NCBI GenBank assembly: GCA_036417435.1
Contig: CM070901.1
Span: 160,166,044-160,230,043, forward strand
Length of the DNA: 64,000 nucleotides
Source of the DNA: Inia geoffrensis
Taxonomy: Eukaryota > Chordata > Mammalia > Artiodactyla > Iniidae
Direction of reading: 5' to 3'
A program made the position numbers and the translations under genes. Numbering within the stretch: the stretch's first letter is position 1; every line of letters begins with the position of its first letter. The notes under the pieces are model-generated. The model was not told the DNA's origin. It saw only the letters and a program-made list of their open reading frames with translations, and searched no databases. This document shows positions 58,486-64,000 of this stretch, one piece after another.

Positions 58486-58802
58486 TAGGATAAGCTTATC
58501 AAGTTTCACTTAAAAAATATCCTATAGGGATTTGTTTTCTGGAATTGAATTTATAGATTATGGGAGAACTCACATCTTTATAATATTGAGTCTTATCATC
58601 CATGAATATGGTATAATTCGCCACTCAGGTCTTCTTTCCTATTCTTCAGTTATGTTTCCTTATTTTCTTTAAGATCTTGCATGTTTTTTGTTAGATTTAT
58701 TTCTGTTGCTTATAGGTTTTATTGCTATAGTGAATGGGATAGCAGGCTTTGTCAGCTGAATGGAAATGCTGCTACAATTTTACCATTAAGAATGATATTT
58801 AT

Positions 58803-59111
58803 GGAGTTCCCTGGTGGCGCAGTTGTTAAGAATCCACCTGCCAATGGAGGGAGCATGGGTTCAATCCCTGGTCCAGGAAGATCCCGCATGCTGCAGAGCA
58901 ACTAAGCCTATGCGCCACAACTACTGAGCCTGTGTGCCACAACTACTGAAGCCCGCACGCCTAGAGCCCATGCTCCACAACAAGAGAAGCTACGACAGTG
59001 AGAAGCCTGTGCACCACAACGAAGAGTAGCCCCCACTCGCCGCAACTAGAGAAAGCCCGTGCGCAGCAACGAAGACTCAATGTGGCCAAAAATAAATAAA
59101 TAAATAAAAAT
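58803..59111 (+). mobile_element. CHR-type SINE, long form
   Basis: 'gagttccctggtggcgcagt' through 'aataaataaataaataaaaa'. Confidence 0.92.
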
Positions 59112-59121
59112 TAACTTTTTA

Positions 59122-59461
59122 AAAGATTTATTTATTTTTGGCTGCGTCGGGTCTTCATTGCCGCACTTGGGATCATCGTTGAGGCATGCGGGCTTTTCGT
59201 CGTGATGCGTGGGCTTCTCTCTAGTTGCCGCATACGGGCTTCTCCCTAGTTGTTGTGTGCGGGTTTTCTCTCTCTAGAGAGGGAGGGCTCTGTAGCTTGC
59301 AGCACACGGGTTCTCTCGTTGGGGCACGTGAGCTCAGTAGTTGTGACATGCGGGCTTAGTTGCCTTGTGACATGTGGGATCTTAGTTCCCTGACCAGGGA
59401 TGGAACCCCCGTCCACTGCATTGTAAGGCAGATTCTTTGCCACTGGACCACCAGGGAAGTC
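59122..59461 (-). mobile_element. CHR-type SINE, long diverged form
   Basis: 'tttttggctgcgtcgggtc' to 'ggaccaccagggaagtcc'. Tail to tail with the preceding plus-strand copy, only about 10 bp apart. Confidence 0.9.
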
Positions 59462-60004
59462 CTGAAGCTGTAGCTATTTAAAAGCTGTTACTCTAATTGT
59501 TTCAGTGGATGCTTTTGTTTACCAGTCTGTTACGTCATTTCCCTTCTGTTTATTCATTATTCTATTCCTACTACTCCCCCTACTCACTCAGTACCTTTTT
59601 CCGGTAATAACTCCTCAACTTTTCTTAAGAGGATCACCCCTTCACTTCTTTGGTTCTTACGGTTTGGGAGATATTGATTCAACTCATCACTCCAGAGGTC
59701 AACTTGTGACTTAGACCTGGCAAATCAGAGCGCTGCATTCCCACGGCCAGTGACTGGTCTGGGGATGGACACGTCAAACAAGGCCAGAAAAAGAGGTTCA
59801 GTCAAAGCAAATCTTAGCATTTTTTATTGGAGCGACCAGAAAAGAAGACCACTCTTATGAGGATGTGAGCCTGGAGCTATAGTAGATATTCTGCCACCGT
59901 GAGGAGAGAGCCTACATGAGAAAGGACCAACACCGAGGAAAGCAGAGCAAAGAAACGGAAAGGCCAGATCCTATCAACATCATTTTTCCCTAGACCAGAG
60001 GTGT

Positions 60005-60114
60005 TTGGGCTGTGCAGCACGGCATGTGGGATCTTAATTCCCCGACCAGGAAGAACCTGCATCCCCTGCATTGGAAGTGTGGAGTCTTAACCACTGGACC
60101 AGCAGGGAAGTCCC
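60005..60114 (-). mobile_element. CHR-related SINE, head-only form
   Basis: 'gtgggatcttaattccccg' to 'ggaccagcagggaagtccc'. It may have inserted near the left end of the hAT MITE that follows. Confidence 0.85.
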
Positions 60115-61235
60115 GGTCATTCATTTCTATAAAGGGTCAGATAGGAAATATATTAGGGCTTGTGGGTGTGAGAATGTGATTTACAATAAATACATATTTT
60201 GGAGTTTGTCCATGGTTCCTGGCTCACAGCTCCCCAAACCCTTGGAATTTCCTAAGCAGTAAGAGCTATTGCTCTTTTGTTTATAACAAACAAAAGATGT
60301 TTATAACAAACATCTTTTGTTATAATATTTGGTCTTTGGTCCTCAGTTCCTGAAATCGCATCAGAGCCATAAAGGTGAAATGGACATCTTGTTATTATGA
60401 AAAGCCCCTTTCAACCATAGCTGAGTTTATGTTAATAAGGTGACTTTCAGAAGTCCCCTAAAGATTGGAGGAGGTTGCCAGGGAAACCAATCAGTGGATT
60501 AGATTAATTAGATTAGAGGGTTGGAACTTACAGTCTCACCTCATGACCTCTGGAGAGAGAGGCTGGAGGTTGAATCAATCACCAATGGCCAATGATTTAA
60601 TCAATTGTGCCTATGTAATGAAGCCTCCATAAAAATCCAAAAAAGACAGGGTTCTGAGCTTCCAAGTTGGTGAAAGAGAGCTCATCCACTTGCCAGCCCT
60701 AAACTCCACAGGGACAGAAGCTCCTGGATTCAGCATCTTGCCCTGTGTATCTCTTCATCCAGCTGTTGATTCATATCCTTTAATACACTTTGTAATGAAC
60801 CAGTAGTCTAGTAAGTAAACTGGTTTCCTGAGTTCTGTAAGCCACTCCAGCAAATTAATCAAGGAGGGGGTCCTGGGAACCTTTATAACCACTTGGTCAG
60901 ACGCACAGGTAACAACCTGACTTGTGATTGGCATCTGAAATGGAGGCAGTCTTGTGGGATTGAGCTCTTAACCTATGGAATCTGATGCTATCTCCAGGTA
61001 GATAGTACCAGAATTGAGTTGAGTTACTGTTGGGAGAACTGCTTGGTTTGGGGGAAAAACCCACACATCGCAGTGGGCCACAGATCTCTCTCACAACTGC
61101 TCAACTTTACCACTATACTGCTCAAGTCAGAGCACAAAAGCATCTAGACAATATGAGAAGGAATGGGCATGGTTGTGTTCCAATAAACCTTTATTTACAA
61201 AAACAGACACAGGCTCCTTTTGCTAACCCCGGCCC
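60115..61235. mobile_element. hAT MITE split by an LTR
   Basis: Left part 60115-60166 ('tttctataaagggtcagat') and right part 61078-61235 ('gtgttccaataaaccttta', 'ttttgctaacccc') together form one MITE of the same family as 28869-29142, separated by the LTR at 60167-61072. Confidence 0.65.
60167..61072 (+). repeat. solo LTR of an ancient endogenous retrovirus (ERVL-like)
   Basis: 906 bp beginning TGTGAGAATG and ending CACATCGCA, flanked by a 5-bp duplication GTGGG (60162-60166 and 61073-61077). Internal blocks such as 'gtaatgaagcctccataaaa' are familiar from mammalian class III LTRs, but the subfamily is not assigned. No viral coding sequence is present. Confidence 0.75.
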
Positions 61236-62054
61236 TAGACCCAGTCATGGCTTAGGCTATATCTATCCTTGGACTTTTCAGTTACTTGAGCCAATAAATG
61301 TCCTTTTCCTTAAGCCAATTTGAGTTGGCTTTCCTTTTAACTTGTAAACAAAGAATCCCAATTTATATCTGAAGATTCTGAATTCTTTGGTAACTTTCAT
61401 CTATTAGTGCAACTTTTGTTTAAAATCCATTCTTAATCTGGAAAGGAATCAAAGTTGGCTTCACAGAGGAAAGATTAATTGATGTCCAAGTCATTGCCAG
61501 TTCTTTTTCAGACATAAAAGTGTTACATAAACACAAATTCTATTCTTAAAAGATTTAATAAAAAGTTAATTCCTTGTGGGGGAAACAGATTTTCTTCTTC
61601 AGTTTAAGTTTCAATATGAATTTGCTTTCCAGGCAATTTGTAGACATTTGAAGTGAGCATCAGTATTGTTAAGAGTTGCAAACTGCAGTCACTTTGTACA
61701 AATTTAAACAGGCTCCTTACTGAGAGTGGATAGGGAGTGGGGGGATGTTAACAGTGAAAGTGAAGTGGAAAAATTTCTTCTCCTGACTGCAGAGACTTGA
61801 GCACTGCCTTTGACGAGCAGAAGAAACAACAGAGGACCTCTGAAAAGGCTGAGAGCTGTGGGGAATGACTTCAGCAACGGACTGTGTCAAAGGGCAGTCA
61901 CACAACTCTTCCTGAAAGTGAAATACCCCAAGTTGGCAGCTGAATTCCTAGTGCTATATACTCTTGAAAATGTAATTTCAAGATAGGATTGAGAGTGAAT
62001 TCCAGGGGCTTAATGAAAAGACTCCAATAAATAAAAGGGAAAAGGCAGTTCATA

Positions 62055-62067
62055 CACACACACACAT

Positions 62068-62106
<39 letters not shown>
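62055..62106. repeat. (CA)n microsatellite
   Basis: Interrupted CA dinucleotide tract (cacacacacacataaacaca then pure CA). Confidence 0.95.
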
Positions 62107-62107
<1 letters not shown>

Positions 62108-62129
62108 CTAGGTAACACACATATGGCAG

Positions 62130-62660
62130 GGAGGAGAAAGAGAACAATCAAGGATGACTCCAAGCTTTATGGCCTGAGTACTGGCAGAAGGGACTTGCCA
62201 TTTGTTGAAATGGGAAAGACTGGGAGAGAAACAGGTTGTAGGGGCTAGTATCTGGAGCTCAATTTTGGACATATTAAGTTTAACATCTCCTGTTATTTAT
62301 CCAATAAGAAAGCAAGAGTGGGCAGCTGGATATATGAGTAGCATTAAGGAAATAGGTCCAGGCTGGGGATATAAAATTGGGAATCGTCAGCATATAGACT
62401 GTATTTACAGTCATGAGATTAGATGTGATTACCAAAGGAGGAGGCTACATAGAACAGAGACGAGTCCTTGGCACTCCAACATTTAGAGAACAGAGAGATG
62501 AAGAGGACCAAGAAAAGATACCTGGGAGGAAAGCCAGAAAGATAGGAAGAAACATCCTGGAGGTGAAGAAAGTGTTTCAGGGAAGAAGGGGCGATCAACT
62601 CTGTTAGTTTTGGTAAGATGAGGACTGAGAGTTGACCACTGGGATTTATCAGTGGTGGAT

Positions 62661-62700
<40 letters not shown>

Positions 62701-63060
62701 GTGTGGGTTTAAGGGAGAATGGAATGAGAGAAACAAGCACACACAACTCTTTTCAAAGAGTTTTGCTGTAAAGGGAAAGAGAATAAGGGAGGAAACTGGG
62801 GTCAAGGCTGAAGAAGAATCTGAATATTTCAGAAAGAAAAAAAAATAACTGAAGAAATAACCTTCCAGATGAAGCAGGAAGGGGTTGAGAACACATTAAA
62901 ATGGTTACTGTTAGAAAGGATTAGTGAGGGGTGGGAGAAGAGGGTACCCTCTCTGCAACAGGAAGAGAGAGTGAAAAAATGTACAGATATCTAAGAGAAG
63001 GAGGTGACATGGGAGCTCATTACAGATGCCATTGACCTCTAAAATATCACTATTTACGAA
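62130..63060 (-). repeat. L2 LINE, antisense
   Basis: Long match to the reverse complement of the L2 coding region: 'caaggatgactccaagctt', 'ctggggatataaaattggg', 'gtaagatgaggactgagag', 'gagttttgctgtaaaggg'. Broken by a GT repeat at 62663-62698. Confidence 0.65.
62663..62698. repeat. (GT)18 microsatellite
   Basis: Pure GT tract inside the antisense L2 copy. Confidence 0.96.
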
Positions 63061-63915
63061 AATGATGAGGATGGGGGACATGTCGTAGAATTACAGTAGT
63101 TAAATGTGAAAATGTACAGCTGAGTTTTAATCTACTCCGATTTACACTTTTCACTCAAATCACAAGATTCAAGTATCACAACCTAAGCTGAGCTTAAACC
63201 ATGGTAGATACTCAATAAATATTCAGTGCATTTGTACTGGTGAAGCTGTTTCATTGCTAGACTATAGATAGCAATTGACAGGCAGGAGGAGTTGCCATTT
63301 TTCCTTAACCTACCCATCTACGGCTGAATAAGTTTGTTTTTTGCTCTTGTCAGCAAGGAGGGCTTTCATAACTAAGGCAATGGATTTTGGTTTCCGTACT
63401 GATCATTTTTACCTATTGCTTACCTATTTAAGCCAAACAACTGTCCTTTTGTAGTCTGCTCTGTTCTGATGGGTAGCGTCTGGGGCTGAGAGTCTGCAAC
63501 TTCATGACCCAGGATCTTTCATCAGTTAACTTTCTGTAGGATATGCTAAATGGGTCACAACGGATATCAGAAGACCAGGGGAAGAGAGAAATTTCCAGGT
63601 TCTAGCTCTCACAGTGGCTGGTGGTTTGTTGTAATAGTAGCAGGATGGGAGGATTCTGGACAGCAGCTCAGGCAGATGCAGAATCTTTTTGGTGGTTTCA
63701 ATTCTGATCGAGGTGGCAACTCTTCAGCAGATCTAACACTGTGTCTCCAAAGGTCCGGCAAGCAGTATATGCTTGTGGGCTCAGCTTTCAGGGCTGATGA
63801 ACTCTAAGCCCTTGTGTTTAGCAGCTTGTCACCTCTGAGTATCATTTCCTTCTTTGTTTTTGTTCCTCTAGACCCCTTCCTCATTTGTGCTCTTCTAGGC
63901 CTTCCCACACCCTTG

Positions 63916-64000
63916 TACTGGGTTGGCCAAAAAGTTCATTTGGGTTTTTCCGTAATATGTTATGGAAAATAATCTCTGGTATTATATTATCTCTGTCTGG
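63916..64000 (+). mobile_element. mariner-type transposon, left end, cut by window edge
   Basis: TA followed by 'ctgggttggccaaaaagttc' and 'tttgggtttttccgtaat' is the terminal inverted repeat of the cetartiodactyl mariner. The rest lies beyond 64000 or is deleted. Confidence 0.75.

Larger units (their letters stand above)
52288..64000 (-). other. upstream of the ZBTB8A start, probably 5' intron
   Basis: No coding exon, CpG island or first exon recognised. Besides the repeats listed, the stretches 52830-53095, 55910-56070, 56310-57715, 59470-60000, 61240-62050 and 63060-63910 hold nothing I can assign. The non-coding first exon of ZBTB8A is probably further right. Confidence 0.65.

Noticed and set aside
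63550..63807. 85-codon plus-strand frame
   Set aside because: No homology recognised and no splice context; repeat-derived or chance sequence is likely.

Overview
This is a stretch of mammalian nuclear genome, almost certainly from a cetacean (whale or dolphin). The main evidence is about 38 copies of tRNA-derived CHR-type SINEs, recognisable from heads such as 'cttccctggtggcgcagtgg'. Many belong to a short, GC-rich, poly(A)-tailed form that I associate with cetaceans. Ruminant Bov-tA/BovB, pig PRE-1 and primate Alu elements were not seen. Three known vertebrate genes are recognisable by exon-by-exon translation with matching splice sites, and their order (RBBP4 - ZBTB8OS - ZBTB8A) is the one on human 1p35, reversed.

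Layout. (1) 1-15.3 kb, minus strand: RBBP4 (RbAp48), coding exons 11 to 1. The last coding exon (about 21 residues) and the 3'UTR lie beyond the left edge. (2) About 14.9-15.65 kb: CpG island holding the RBBP4 start, with CCAAT, E2F-like and E-box motifs. (3) 15.65-16.34 kb: divergent intergenic segment, occupied mostly by a SINE and a 51-unit GT repeat, ending in a short GC-box/ETS-type promoter. (4) 16.3-30.6 kb, plus strand: complete ZBTB8OS (archease, 167 aa, seven coding exons, one of only 25 nt). Its introns carry a hAT-Charlie transposon relic and an antisense TMEM126A processed pseudogene. (5) 30.6-43.8 kb: convergent region with no recognisable coding gene, probably including the long ZBTB8A 3'UTR, SINEs, MIRs and one strong CTCF-like motif near 37.46 kb. 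(6) 43.8-52.3 kb, minus strand: complete ZBTB8A coding sequence (440 aa, three coding exons; BTB domain plus two C2H2 fingers). (7) 52.3-64 kb: upstream of the ZBTB8A start, probably its 5' intron. It holds L2 copies in both orientations, SINE clusters, an ERV LTR nested in a hAT MITE, dinucleotide repeats and the start of a mariner element.

The genes are neighbours, not a pathway. RBBP4 is a WD40 histone chaperone of NuRD, Sin3, PRC2 and CAF-1. ZBTB8OS is archease, the RTCB tRNA-ligase cofactor. ZBTB8A is a BTB/zinc-finger transcription-factor-like protein. I found no undescribed protein system. The unusual material is in genome structure: nested and templated insertions, a SINE whose duplicated target site encloses extra non-SINE DNA, a 31-bp L1 stub with its own target-site duplication, and a retrocopy with a matching duplication. 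Almost all other open frames are SINE translations or chance. Family identifications and comparisons with human proteins are from memory; no database search was run.
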